Positions 8,985 through 19,919 are shown, numbered from the stretch's first letter. The stretch: 41,597 nucleotides of DNA from Nitrososphaeraceae archaeon (GCA_025922715.1 JAICHH010000002.1:1-41597), one strand, 5' to 3'. A program made the numbers and translations. Notes: generated from the letters alone by a model not told the origin.

Positions 8985-9254
8985 ATGGCTGACGCGAACT
9001 TTAGGGTCCAGTCTCATAAGTTTACTCAAGACAATATTCAAGCTACATTAGTTTGTTCAAAATGTGATGAGATATTTTCCAAGGAATTTTTATTGGATCT
9101 GGAAGGACAAACCATAGAATTTAGATGCCCTGTTTGTGGAGTTTCAGGTGAAGCTGATTTACCTTATAAAACAGCAGAAGAAAGAGAAGAATTTGATGAT
9201 GATTTAGATGAAGTAGAAGAAGATACATTTGACGAATTTGAGGAAGATTATTAG
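8985..9254 (+). CDS. Conserved small zinc-ribbon protein with acidic C-terminal tail
   Basis: CSKC...CPVC followed by EEREEFDDDLDEVEEDTFDEFEEDY. Confidence 0.65.
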   Translation: MADANFRVQSHKFTQDNIQATLVCSKCDEIFSKEFLLDLEGQTIEFRCPVCGVSGEADLPYKTAEEREEFDDDLDEVEEDTFDEFEEDY

Positions 9255-9484
9255 AGGATCTAATAAATGCAATATTTATTACATATGTTATTTTTCAATT
9301 TAAATTATTGATATATGCAAATCTGTCAAAAATGTAAAAATGTCAGATTCTATTCGTTAAATTTTAATTTCTCAATCAATTTGTAATGAGTGTTATTTAT
9401 TAATAAAAGAAAAAGAATTTATGGAAAATAGAAATAGCTAATGAAAACTAAGCTTAATTTTACTTATTATTATGTATTTAAATT

Positions 9485-9901
9485 TTAGAATTTCGCACCA
9501 CATTTTGTGCAGAATTTAGAATCAGTTCTAAGTTTATTACCACATTCAATACAAAATTTTGATTCTGGTTTTGTAGAATATTCAATATTTTTAGAAAATG
9601 ATGATTCTGTTTTGTTAAACATATCAGTTATTGCTCCTGTGGGTTTGAAAGTTTCATCAATATCAGGTAAAAGATCTGAAAAATTGATAGGTTTCTCATC
9701 TGATTGGCTTTGCTCTTCATTTTCTTTGTCTCTTGTTTGTAGATAAAGTATAATTCGAGATACTTCCTCACCATTATTTTCAACAATTTCCGCTAACCAT
9801 ACTGCAAATTTTTTAAGTGTCATTTCAGGTGTAGAAAAAGTCAAAGTATGAGTAGACATATATTCTTCTGCTGCTGACTTACCATCAAATACTTTCATCA
9901 T
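9485..9901 (-). CDS. Zinc-ribbon domain protein
   Basis: C-terminal CIECGNKLRTDSKFCTKCGAKF. Confidence 0.65.
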   Translation of the reverse strand: MMKVFDGKSAAEEYMSTHTLTFSTPEMTLKKFAVWLAEIVENNGEEVSRIILYLQTRDKENEEQSQSDEKPINFSDLLPDIDETFKPTGAITDMFNKTESSFSKNIEYSTKPESKFCIECGNKLRTDSKFCTKCGAKF

Positions 9902-9928
9902 GAATAAAAGGTTATAACTTGTTTTTAA

Positions 9929-10513
9929 TTATTGCGAATTACCACATTTGCTACAAAATTTTGCTTTTGTTGGAATTAAGACTCCACAAACTATACAATT
10001 TTTAAATGTTTTATTATCTTTTAATGAATCTACTTCTGATGTAGTTATATCTTGAGATGGTTTTTCTATTTCTAAATCAACAGGTTTAAGGGTTGGTTCT
10101 ATTGATGATGAAGAATATTGTTGTTGACTACCACTACCTTGAACACGGCTATTTTCTAAACCACCAACTGAACCTCCACCACCACCACCAACAAATCCGC
10201 CAATCCCAAAACCTACAGAAGAGCTCGTATTCGAGTTAGGGTCTGCAATACCGCCAGTAGGATTTTTAAGTAACTTTCCTTTATCAATTGCGGATTTTAT
10301 TTCTAATATGACCTTGATAGCTAGAAAATTCATTGCAGAACTCGCAATTAGATATTTTCCAATACTTGAGAAATATTCTTTCTCATTCATTTTACCTTGT
10401 TTATAACGTTGTGTAGAATCAATAAGCGTTTCATACGCATTTTGAGTATCAGTAATTAATTGTTTTAATTTTTCAGTCAATCCACCGAGCGTATCAACCC
10501 CAAAAGAGGACAT
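9929..10513 (-). CDS. Zinc-ribbon domain protein with Gly-rich linker
   Basis: C-terminal CIVCGVLIPTKAKFCSKCGNSQ; GFGIGGFVGGGGGGSVGG linker; directly upstream of the other zinc-ribbon gene. Confidence 0.65.
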   Translation of the reverse strand: MSSFGVDTLGGLTEKLKQLITDTQNAYETLIDSTQRYKQGKMNEKEYFSSIGKYLIASSAMNFLAIKVILEIKSAIDKGKLLKNPTGGIADPNSNTSSSVGFGIGGFVGGGGGGSVGGLENSRVQGSGSQQQYSSSSIEPTLKPVDLEIEKPSQDITTSEVDSLKDNKTFKNCIVCGVLIPTKAKFCSKCGNSQ

Positions 10514-11361
10514 TATATAAAATACTGTTAGTTTGGGTTTAATAAAGTTTGAAAAAGATATAGGAAAAATAAATATTATATCTTAAGCAAGATAGATTCA
10601 AAATAAATTTCAGTATTGTTAATATTTAAACATTCGTTAATGTTAAAAGATAAACATAGAATAGAGGATTTTCTTTTTTAATTTGACGATACCACTTTTT
10701 TCTAGAATAATGGGAGCATTTTGAGATATTATATATAATTCTCGTCTCATGTGGATAGCTTTTTTCAGCATGCATATTTTATTATAAACATCAATCTATT
10801 TGTTATTTTATTGTTGAACTAATTATTTGATTTTTAAATGGTCACAGATTGATAATTATATTATCAGATATACAATCATGTGTATGTGTAGGATTATTTG
10901 ATTTACTATGACATTATAGTTTTGGATTTGACAGTTTTTTAGTCCATCCATGTATTACTTTCTTTCATTTATTCCTGTTCTTATATCATAGATAATATTT
11001 AAGCAATTAAAGAAAATGAATCAAATATAAGATAAATTATAGCATTAGGTATCCTATAGTTTTCAATTACTTTTTTATTATATTTGCTCTTGTATCAATT
11101 AAAGAAAATGATATTTTTATGTTATTCCACATAGAGAATTGTAAGAATAAATTGTATAAGTATAATTATGACTTTATTAATTAGTATTCTATTACCTCTG
11201 AAATTTTTTAAATTTTTTATTAAAACCTATAAGACGATAAAAATAGGAAAAAATGAATAAAATCATGTTAGAAAAACATACAAAATTATGTAATTGTTGA
11301 GTAAAAGGGATTGATGAAAGAAAAGAAATAATTTTTAAATGTAGGGAATGACAAAGTATAT

Positions 11362-11904
11362 TTGAAGTATGTTATGAATGTTGACTCTAAACGAACAAAA
11401 CCACTGACTTTCCGAATAGAGACCAAAATATTAGAGAAAATTAGGGAAGAAGGAGGAAATAATCAAATAAGTGTCAGTAATTTTATTAATAAAATTTTAA
11501 AAAGATATGTAGAATGGGGTTCATATGAGTCCAAAGTAGGCATGATACCCATTCCAAAGTTACTAGTTGAGAAACTTTTTGAAAAAAGAAGTACACAAGA
11601 AATTATTGATTTAGCTATGAAGATAGGAAAAAATGAATTAGAAGACATATTATTATTTATGAACAAAAAAATAGATTGGGTTTTGTTTTTGAATTGGTTC
11701 GAGCTGAGACTACAAGATTCATCTATTGAAATTGTACACACAGTAGAAGAAAATAAACATACATTTATAATGAAGCATGGAATGGGAGAAAATTGGTCTC
11801 TTTATCACAAAACTATTTTTGAATTAATATCAAATGAGTATTCTAAAAATCCTGTAGAAATAAAATATAATAGTAGAATCATCTCAATAGAATTTTATGA
11901 ATAA
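11362..11904 (+). CDS. Ribbon-helix-helix-like N-terminus + conserved unknown domain, tandem paralog A
   Basis: LTFRIETKILEKIREE..ISVSNFINKILKRYVEWGSYESKVGMIP; alignable over its length with 11983-12525; ATG at 11374 is an alternative start. Confidence 0.65.
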   Translation: MKYVMNVDSKRTKPLTFRIETKILEKIREEGGNNQISVSNFINKILKRYVEWGSYESKVGMIPIPKLLVEKLFEKRSTQEIIDLAMKIGKNELEDILLFMNKKIDWVLFLNWFELRLQDSSIEIVHTVEENKHTFIMKHGMGENWSLYHKTIFELISNEYSKNPVEIKYNSRIISIEFYE

Positions 11905-11982
11905 TTAGAATTTTAATAGAAATTGTTTATTATATCAACAAAGACAAAAATTTATCTTTAATAAAATCGCCATATTACAAAC

Positions 11983-12525
11983 ATGGATGAACATAATGCT
12001 CAAGACAAAAGAAAGACAAGTACTTTTACATTAAGAATAGATGAAGATATTATAAAATCATTACAAAATGAATCACAACTTCAAGATATAAGTCTAAATA
12101 CTTTGATTAATAAAATTTTAAAAAGATATGTAGAATGGGATGCATATGAGCCCAAAGTAGGTATGATACCTATGGCTAAACCAGTTATAACAACTCTATT
12201 TAATATGATGAATGAAGAAGAAATATCAGATTTAGTTTCAAATTTTGGCAAAAATGTAGTTCAGGATATAGCTTATTTTATGAAAATGAAATCAGATCCA
12301 GATTCATTTTTAACATGGTTTGAGATTAGGATGAGAAGGTCTTTTGTAGAATTCAATCACCTTCAAGAAAATGATCATCATATATATGTCTTAAAACATG
12401 ATTTGGGATATAATTGGTCTTTCTATCACAAAAAAATATTAGAAAAAATTTTTAATGAAATTTTTAATAAACCTATTATAATAGCAATATCTGATTTTAT
12501 GCTTACAATTCAATTTGAAAGATAA
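11983..12525 (+). CDS. Ribbon-helix-helix-like N-terminus + conserved unknown domain, tandem paralog B
   Basis: STFTLRIDEDIIKSLQNESQLQDISLNTLINKILKRYVEWDAYEPKVGMIP; shares a 34-bp identical DNA block with paralog A. Confidence 0.7.
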   Translation: MDEHNAQDKRKTSTFTLRIDEDIIKSLQNESQLQDISLNTLINKILKRYVEWDAYEPKVGMIPMAKPVITTLFNMMNEEEISDLVSNFGKNVVQDIAYFMKMKSDPDSFLTWFEIRMRRSFVEFNHLQENDHHIYVLKHDLGYNWSFYHKKILEKIFNEIFNKPIIIAISDFMLTIQFER

Positions 12526-12900
12526 ATTTAATAAATATCTTCAAGATTATTCATTGAAAAATTTATTCTTCATTCACAATTTCTAAAATTTTATAACTCT
12601 TACTTTTATATTACATTTATTATATTTAATTCACGATGTAAAATACGAATGAATAAGTTCCTATTTATTATAAATAAATTAAATCATGATTCTAATTTAA
12701 GTTTTAAAAGACATGAAAAAAGTTCTCTATATAAATTTATAATAATATAATGACATTGTCTTGATTAGTCTGTAATATTGCATCTTTAACTTACTAATAA
12801 ATAGAGTAGATAAAAGTATGTTCCTAACAAACTGATATGAATCTATAATAATTAATTTTCTTGAACTATATAATATTATGTTATCTAAAGAAAATAAGAT

Positions 12901-13593
12901 TTAAGAATAACTTAATCCATTATTACATAAGCCACAACTAATAGTATAACATATACAGTTATTATCATTTAATCTAACATTTTGAAATGTAATAGGATAT
13001 TCATTCTTATAACCATCTTTATTGGGAATTAGTACATTATGAGGGAAAAATGTAATTGACTCTGAATCATTTTTATCTACTAAACCGAACATAAGTTGAG
13101 AAATCTCTGTTTGATATCTTATAGGATAAAGAAAATGGCCTGTTTTATTCCACCATTCAATTCCTGTAAATTGATTTAAGATTTTATAATCAAAATTTGT
13201 ATCTTTAATATTAAGATTAAATGTTTCTGATTTATTTATCGTTTGATCTGTTAATATAAAATTTATTTGGTAATTTTTTCGGTCTAGATGAATTATACGC
13301 TGGTAAGAATGATAAATTACAGGTAGAACATCCTTAAATCTATATCTATTTATACCCAAAAAAATTGCCTCAAAATAGTTTTGATTATCAAACTGACATA
13401 TGAGATTTAATTCAACTGAAAAATTTTGAATATTAAATAATTCTAGCAAATATAGCATCCAAGATTTATTAGGTATTTGATTTCCTAAATCTTTTTCTAG
13501 TTTTATTATATCAGATATAGCTACAACATTTATCGGAAAATATAATTTACTATTATTAATCACTCTACAAAATGATCCTAACCAATAATGCAA
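12901..13593 (-). CDS. Hypothetical protein (230 aa)
   Basis: Long ORF; no recognised motif; Cys-containing C-terminus CICYTISCGLC. Confidence 0.5.
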   Translation of the reverse strand: MHYWLGSFCRVINNSKLYFPINVVAISDIIKLEKDLGNQIPNKSWMLYLLELFNIQNFSVELNLICQFDNQNYFEAIFLGINRYRFKDVLPVIYHSYQRIIHLDRKNYQINFILTDQTINKSETFNLNIKDTNFDYKILNQFTGIEWWNKTGHFLYPIRYQTEISQLMFGLVDKNDSESITFFPHNVLIPNKDGYKNEYPITFQNVRLNDNNCICYTISCGLCNNGLSYS

Positions 13594-13776
13594 TAATATT
13601 ATACTTGAACTATAATTAATTAATATATCTTTATAAGCTATTAAAATTTTTTATATATACATAATTAATATATGAAATACAATAATAAATTCATAATGTC
13701 AAGATAAAAATAATGATTATTAACATGATAGAGAAAAAGTGAAAAAATATTTTAATGTGTGAAATCAATAATAATA

Positions 13777-14061
13777 CTAATCAATCTCTTCAATATCATT
13801 ACTGAAAAAATAACACATTGTAGATTCAGAATTTCGATTTTCAAATCTATATATCCGGCAATCTGAAATTTCATAAGATTTTGAGTTTTGAACATTCAAC
13901 AATAATTGATATTTAGGAATTTCAGAAATAGATTCATTTATTTTTCTTGTTATTTCTATAAGAATCGGATCGGATGATGAGGTAAGAAAATGTCCTTCGT
14001 ATCTGGCAGTTTTACTAGGAAAAAAGAAAAAATCTTGAACATTCAAAATCCTATTTACCAT
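13777..14061 (-). CDS. Hypothetical protein (94 aa)
   Basis: ORF only. Confidence 0.4.
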   Translation of the reverse strand: MVNRILNVQDFFFFPSKTARYEGHFLTSSSDPILIEITRKINESISEIPKYQLLLNVQNSKSYEISDCRIYRFENRNSESTMCYFFSNDIEEID

Positions 14062-14806
14062 AAAAAAATTAAGTAATCTTACTTATTTAAATCATAACAA
14101 AAATATCCGTTATTTACTTCCAACTATAATTTCTATACTGATATCTAAATAATCGATAATTATTATATATAACAATTATCTTAAACTATGAAAAATAGAA
14201 ACTCTAACGGTAATAATAATTTGTAAAACTATCAATTCTTTCTGGTTTTATTTTGATTATTATTCTAATCTCATTTGGAGTTCTATATGGATACTTTTCT
14301 CTTCTTAGATATCGTTTGAATAATTTATCCATAAATTTTCTGCTGCTTCAGTAGTTTTTTTTCTATTACTTTTCCCCGAAATGATACCATATTGTATCTG
14401 GTTATTTGTATCACACTATATCACATATAAATAATTCACACAATTTTCATGTCTATTTTTTATTTAATTCTACATGTTGTTTTATTTACTAAATTAGATC
14501 ATCTTTAGAATCTATTCAAACTATGGATTACTATGTAGAACCATCTTCCATCAAAATGATTAATGAAGAAAAATTTTTCCATTTAGTAACTTTAAATCAT
14601 CCAAATTTTACTGATGTTTTCATTGTTATTATAATTTAATTCAGATACAACTATAATTTATTTTTTATTTTTTACATTGTTATCTTTAATAACTTTATTA
14701 TTAATTTTAAAATAGAGAGAAAATAGAGAAGAATTAGAAATTTATTTTACTATTCATTTTATATATAATAAATTATTTAAAAGTATTAATAAATAAAAAC
14801 TTAAAT

Positions 14807-16201
14807 TTGTCTATTAATTGCAAAATGAATTTTCAGTATAATTTTAGAAGGAACTTTTTAGTAATGATTACTGTATGTGGAATCTTTTTAGTTATTCCTC
14901 TGTTCGGAAATACATACGCAGATGATAATTTTGAGAAACAATTTCTTTTTAATTATTTTTATAATAATCAAAATATTGATAATCGTTATTTAGAAAGTAA
15001 TAATATAATACCTAATCAATTTATTATATATCTTCAAGATAATAAAGAAGAAAATAATTCGATAGATCCAGTTGAATTTTATAATTCTGAATTGAAAGAT
15101 ACAGGAACTGAATTATTATACGTCTACTATAATGTAGTAAAAGGATTAGCAATAAAGATTCCTAATGAAAAAGTTTTAGAGCAATTGAAAAATAATCCAT
15201 TGGTAGAATATATGGGAAATGATAGGAAAATATCAGCTTTTATAGATACACATATTGAAAATCAAATTATACCCGAAAGTGTAGATAGAGTAGATGGTGA
15301 AAGTTTAAACACTATTGGTATTAACTCGAATTTTGTTGATGCAGATATAGCAATTTTAGACACTGGAATAGATTTAGATCATGCTGATCTAAATGTATTT
15401 CATGAAAGATCATTTATTCCAGGAACAATTAATGCTGATGATGACCACGGTCACGGTACGCATCTTGCCGGAGTTGCAGCTGCTAAAGATAATTCTTTTG
15501 GCATTGTTGGTATTGCTCCTGGAGCTAGATTATGGGCTATTAAAGTACTTGAAAGCTCAGGAATGGGAGAAATTTCTACTCTAATAAAAGGACTAGACTA
15601 CATTAATCAAAATCAAAATCAAGTTGACGTTGCAGTTTTAAGTTTAGGTTGTGAGTGTGAATCAGGCGCATTAGACATTGCAATAAATAATTCAATAAAA
15701 GCGGGTATTACCATTGTAGTTGCTGCAGGTAATGAAGGAAAAGATGCTGGAACTTTTACACCAGCGAATAATCCGGAGGTAATAACCGTATCTGCAATAG
15801 CCGATACTGATGGAAAATGTGGAGGTAAGGGACCATCAACGCCCTATGGTGCTGATGACATGCTGGCAAGTTTTAGTAATTATGGTGATGTCGTAGATAT
15901 ATCAGCACCTGGTGTAGATATATATTCTACTTTTAAATCAAATTCATATACAAAATTAACTGGTACAAGTATGGCCGCTCCTCATGTTGCTGGAGCAGCA
16001 GCATTGTACATAAGTTTACATCCAGAAGCATCTCCAAATGATGTCAAAAGTTATCTTATAACTTCAGGCACAAATTTTTCGGATTTGTGTGATGGTAATG
16101 GTCACGGTTATTTTGTTGGAGATAAAGATAATTTTCATGAACCTCTGTTATATATAGGCACAAATAAAATTAACTCATTTAATCTTGTAGAGCAATATTA
16201 A
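14807..16201 (+). CDS. Secreted subtilisin-like serine protease (S8), propeptide-containing
   Basis: N-terminal hydrophobic segment; AILDTGIDLDHADL, GHGTHLAGVAAA, GTSMAAPHVAGAAALY. Confidence 0.93.
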   Translation: MSINCKMNFQYNFRRNFLVMITVCGIFLVIPLFGNTYADDNFEKQFLFNYFYNNQNIDNRYLESNNIIPNQFIIYLQDNKEENNSIDPVEFYNSELKDTGTELLYVYYNVVKGLAIKIPNEKVLEQLKNNPLVEYMGNDRKISAFIDTHIENQIIPESVDRVDGESLNTIGINSNFVDADIAILDTGIDLDHADLNVFHERSFIPGTINADDDHGHGTHLAGVAAAKDNSFGIVGIAPGARLWAIKVLESSGMGEISTLIKGLDYINQNQNQVDVAVLSLGCECESGALDIAINNSIKAGITIVVAAGNEGKDAGTFTPANNPEVITVSAIADTDGKCGGKGPSTPYGADDMLASFSNYGDVVDISAPGVDIYSTFKSNSYTKLTGTSMAAPHVAGAAALYISLHPEASPNDVKSYLITSGTNFSDLCDGNGHGYFVGDKDNFHEPLLYIGTNKINSFNLVEQY

Positions 16202-16434
16202 ACTGGAGGAAGAGATTCTGGACATACCTGTATACATACCTTTTCACTTGGACACTTGGGCATAACACATGTTTCTGAAGAGTTTTTGGGTTCTGTTTTA
16301 TTGATCATAGGTATATTAGTTTCATTAAAAGATGTATGATTATTAGATACTTCAGCTGTAATACCCAAGGAAGTGATTACCGTTATACTAATAATAAATA
16401 AAATTATAATAATATAACCCAAATGCACATACAT
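16198..16434 (-). CDS. Small secreted or membrane-anchored Cys-rich protein
   Basis: N-terminal hydrophobic helix, C-terminal CVMPKCPSEKVCIQVCPESLPPV; stop overlaps convergent protease gene by 4 bp. Confidence 0.45.
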   Translation of the reverse strand: MYVHLGYIIIILFIISITVITSLGITAEVSNNHTSFNETNIPMINKTEPKNSSETCVMPKCPSEKVCIQVCPESLPPV

Positions 16435-17053
16435 ACAATAGAGTAAACATGTTATATTTAAAAATTTATTAAGTTGTTAATAATTATAAATTTTCATATA
16501 CATTAAAAGTTAAATCAAGATAGGAATTCAGAATTGTTATTTATATAAATATTAAATACATTATATCTGTGATATAGCACATCATATAGACCACTCTCAC
16601 TTTCAATGTTGAACAAACAACAATTAAAATATGTAAAATCAGCACATTATATTGTCATAGAAAAGTCAATTAATACTTACAGGATTGCAACACATTTTAC
16701 TTATTACAATAAATCGACATGAGGAAAGAGTTATAGAATGTTTATCGACAGGTTAAATACTATTACATTAGAAGAAAATAATTTTCTATTCTATATTATA
16801 TATATGTACTAGACATATATACACTGAAAGATTCAACAGTATTCAAGATAACAATGCATTAAAATACTATATCAATAAGCAAAACGACGAAAAAATACAT
16901 TAATTTATCAATTGGTAAGGACTTTCTAAAACAACTAACCTTTATCATCAAGAGCAGTAAAACATCAAGTCAGGTTCTGACAATATAGATTTTCTAATAT
17001 AAATTGTGAGATTGATTAAATTCATATTACACTTTATTAATTAAATAGTAAAA

Positions 17054-18316
17054 ATGTTAATTAAAATTTCTGTTATTTTATATTTGTCATCTTTTATATT
17101 ATTGACATTCTTGTCTTCTAATAACAACAATACTGGTTATGCATTAGGTCAAATATCAGATAATTTACTAGAACAAAATAAGTCTAATGAACTAAAAATT
17201 CAAGATTTGTTTTCACAAACGTCTAAATCTGTAGTTCAAATAACTATTATTGATCCTCTTTCTAATGCACAGCAAGGTTTAGGTTCTGGCATTCTTTATG
17301 ATCAAGATGGTCATATAATAACAAATTATCATGTTGTTGCTTTTAACGAGGGAAATAATAATTATCTAGTAACTTTCTCAAATGGAAATTCATATCAGGC
17401 TAAATTAGTTGGTCATGATCCTTACAGTGATTTAGCTGTTCTCAAACTTTCAGATCCAATAGATATAGTTCTTAGTCCAATTCCTTTGGGTAATTCTTCA
17501 TCTCTTAGGGTTGGGGATACTGTAGCAGCTATTGGTAATCCTTTTGGCTTATCAGGATCTTTAACAGTAGGCGTAGTTAGTGGTCTAGGAAGATTGCTAC
17601 CATCAACTGATGGTAGCAATTCTCCATTTTCTCCATTCGCTATGAATTTTAATATTCCAGATATCATACAGACAGATGCTGCAATTAATCCTGGTAATTC
17701 TGGTGGTCCATTATTAAATTTGAAAGGTGAAGTAATAGGAATCAATTCTGCAATATATTCTAACACTGGTGTTAATGCAGGAATAGGATTTGCCGTACCC
17801 TCTAATACAGTAAAGAAAGTTGTTCAATCAATTATATCATCAGGAAAATATCTTCATCCCTATCTTGGTGTAGTTGGAATAGATATAACTCCTCAATTGG
17901 CTAAAATTTTTGGATTGAATGAATCAAAAGGCTTTTTAATTACTGATATTACTCCAGGTAGTCCAGCCGCAAAATCAGGTAAATTACAGAAGGGAACTAT
18001 AACATCCAATCAAAGGGGAGAAATAATAGACTCTGATGGTGATATAATAGTAGCAATAGATGATAAAGAGGTAAGAAAAATAGATGATATTCTAACTTAT
18101 CTAGAGAGAGAAAAAGAAGTGGGAGATACTGTTACATTGAAAATTTTAAAGAATAATCAATTAGAGGATGTTGAGATAGTGTTAGGTCCCAGAGTCTCAG
18201 AAGAATCTTCCGTATTACAACAATACGAGAAAAAACCTGTACCCAAACAAGAAGATGATTTTCTTGCACAATGTTATCAATTCTTACCTAAATCACTATG
18301 TGACTTGCTAAGATAA
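17054..18316 (+). CDS. HtrA/DegP-like trypsin-type serine protease with PDZ domain
   Basis: GSGILYDQDGHIITNYHVV, HDPYSDLAVLKL, IQTDAAINPGNSGGPLLNLKGEVIGIN, PDZ GFLITDITPGSPAAKSG. Confidence 0.94.
   Translation: MLIKISVILYLSSFILLTFLSSNNNNTGYALGQISDNLLEQNKSNELKIQDLFSQTSKSVVQITIIDPLSNAQQGLGSGILYDQDGHIITNYHVVAFNEGNNNYLVTFSNGNSYQAKLVGHDPYSDLAVLKLSDPIDIVLSPIPLGNSSSLRVGDTVAAIGNPFGLSGSLTVGVVSGLGRLLPSTDGSNSPFSPFAMNFNIPDIIQTDAAINPGNSGGPLLNLKGEVIGINSAIYSNTGVNAGIGFAVPSNTVKKVVQSIISSGKYLHPYLGVVGIDITPQLAKIFGLNESKGFLITDITPGSPAAKSGKLQKGTITSNQRGEIIDSDGDIIVAIDDKEVRKIDDILTYLEREKEVGDTVTLKILKNNQLEDVEIVLGPRVSEESSVLQQYEKKPVPKQEDDFLAQCYQFLPKSLCDLLR
17593..17620. repeat. Perfect 13-bp inverted repeat inside the HtrA-like gene
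   Basis: ATTGCTACCATCA-AC-TGATGGTAGCAAT. Confidence 0.85.
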
Positions 18317-18627
18317 TTTTTTATTTTTGTATTTGATCATCAACAACAGAGATTGCTCATAAAAGATAGAATATTATAAAAATGGTAAATTTACTATAGT
18401 AAAGTATTTAATATATTACTAGTGACGAAATCTAAAAAATATTAGAAAAAATAAATGTCCATTACAATGATTTCAATTGTGCTAAATGCTATTAGAATAC
18501 AGATTAATTGAAAAATAAAAAGATACGTATAACCTTATCTACAATATTATTATTATAGGATTATTTTTGGAATATTATTTTTTGGATACATGTAAAAGGA
18601 AATTGTTGTTATTTGAATTCATTATCA

Positions 18628-19731
18628 TCATCCAATAAAATAGAATCCCATAGCAATAATGATATATACTGCCGTGAGCATTACTCCTTCAAACCAATTA
18701 CTTCTACCATCATGTGCAATCAAATTAAGAATAATAGCTGCAAGAAATAATGTAACTAATTCGTAAATTGTAAATTCTAATGTAAATGGCTGATTTAAAA
18801 TTATTCCAAATATTACCAAGAGTGGTACAACAAAAAGTGCTATTTGAGTTCCTGAACCAGCTGCTATTCCGATAGATAAATCCATTTTACCTTTTCTCGC
18901 AAGAATAATAGCACTACTATGTTCTGCAGCATTACCAACTATTCCAATTATAATAGCTCCAACAAACATTTCTCCAAAACCAAACTGTTTACTAGTTTCT
19001 TCTACAGATCCAACCAAAATTTCACTTATGACTACAACTCCAACCATACTAATAGCTAGCATAAAGAATGCTCTTTTTTTATCCCAATGTTTGGTGGTGG
19101 TGGCGGCAATATTGTGATTGTTATTTTCTTCTACCATTTGTGGAGAAACAAATAAGTGTTTATGAGTAAAAAATGTAAATACAATTCCTGCTATGTATAC
19201 CGATAACAATATAATTGCTAAGGCGTCACTTAAAAATTGTATTTTAAGTTGGTTTTCAATTTCAGTAGGTTTTAGAATAGTACTTGATAAGACAGTGGGA
19301 ATTGCCAATCCAATTATAGCTAAGAAAATCATAGTTGATTGAAGTCCTGCATTTTCACGACTGAATATTTGTTCCTTTTTACGAATCCCCCCAGCAATCA
19401 TACTCAAACCAAAAATAAGCATAATATTTCCAAGAATTGCACCAGTAATTGATGCTTTTACAAGGTCTATTAGACCAGCATTAATAGCTACTACTGCAAT
19501 TATTATTTCTGCTGCATTGCCAAAGGTGACATTTAAAAGAGATCCTAAAGTAGATCCATAATGTGTAGAAAGATGCTCTGTTGAATCACCTATGAGTTTT
19601 GCGAGTGGTATTAATGCTATTACTGCAATAATAAATATAATAATATGATCAGCATGAACTAAATCTAAAACAACTGAAATAGGTACAAAGACAAGGAGAA
19701 AATAAATAATAGAAGGTTTTGTAAATTTCAT
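18628..19731 (-). CDS. Ca2+/cation:H+ antiporter (CaCA/CAX family)
   Basis: Multi-TM; LLNVTFGNAAEIIIAVVAI and GIVGNAAEHSSAIILARKGKMDLSIGIAAGSGTQIALFV alpha repeats. Confidence 0.93.
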   Translation of the reverse strand: MKFTKPSIIYFLLVFVPISVVLDLVHADHIIIFIIAVIALIPLAKLIGDSTEHLSTHYGSTLGSLLNVTFGNAAEIIIAVVAINAGLIDLVKASITGAILGNIMLIFGLSMIAGGIRKKEQIFSRENAGLQSTMIFLAIIGLAIPTVLSSTILKPTEIENQLKIQFLSDALAIILLSVYIAGIVFTFFTHKHLFVSPQMVEENNNHNIAATTTKHWDKKRAFFMLAISMVGVVVISEILVGSVEETSKQFGFGEMFVGAIIIGIVGNAAEHSSAIILARKGKMDLSIGIAAGSGTQIALFVVPLLVIFGIILNQPFTLEFTIYELVTLFLAAIILNLIAHDGRSNWFEGVMLTAVYIIIAMGFYFIG

Positions 19732-19919
19732 GAAGTATTTTTGATAATGATTATAATCTATTATTTCAATGTTTATTAATTATAATAACCATTTAGAATA
19801 CTATCTAGATGTATAATTTTTTATTTTATACAAATATTATTAAATTGGTAAACGCAATTTAAGACATAATAAAAACTATTATAACTATTATATCATGATT
19901 AATTAAACTAATAAATAAA

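Noticed and set aside
11463-11741. 92-aa minus-strand ORF
   Set aside because: Antisense to RHH-like paralog A.
14316-14415. Minus-strand peptide NQIQYGIISGKSNRKKTTEAAENLWINYSNDI
   Set aside because: Protein-like composition but no start codon, short, and no recognisable family; could be a relic but unsupported.
15393-15584. 63-aa plus-strand ORF
   Set aside because: Alternative frame inside the subtilase gene.
17422-17766. 114-aa minus-strand ORF
   Set aside because: Antisense to the HtrA-like protease.
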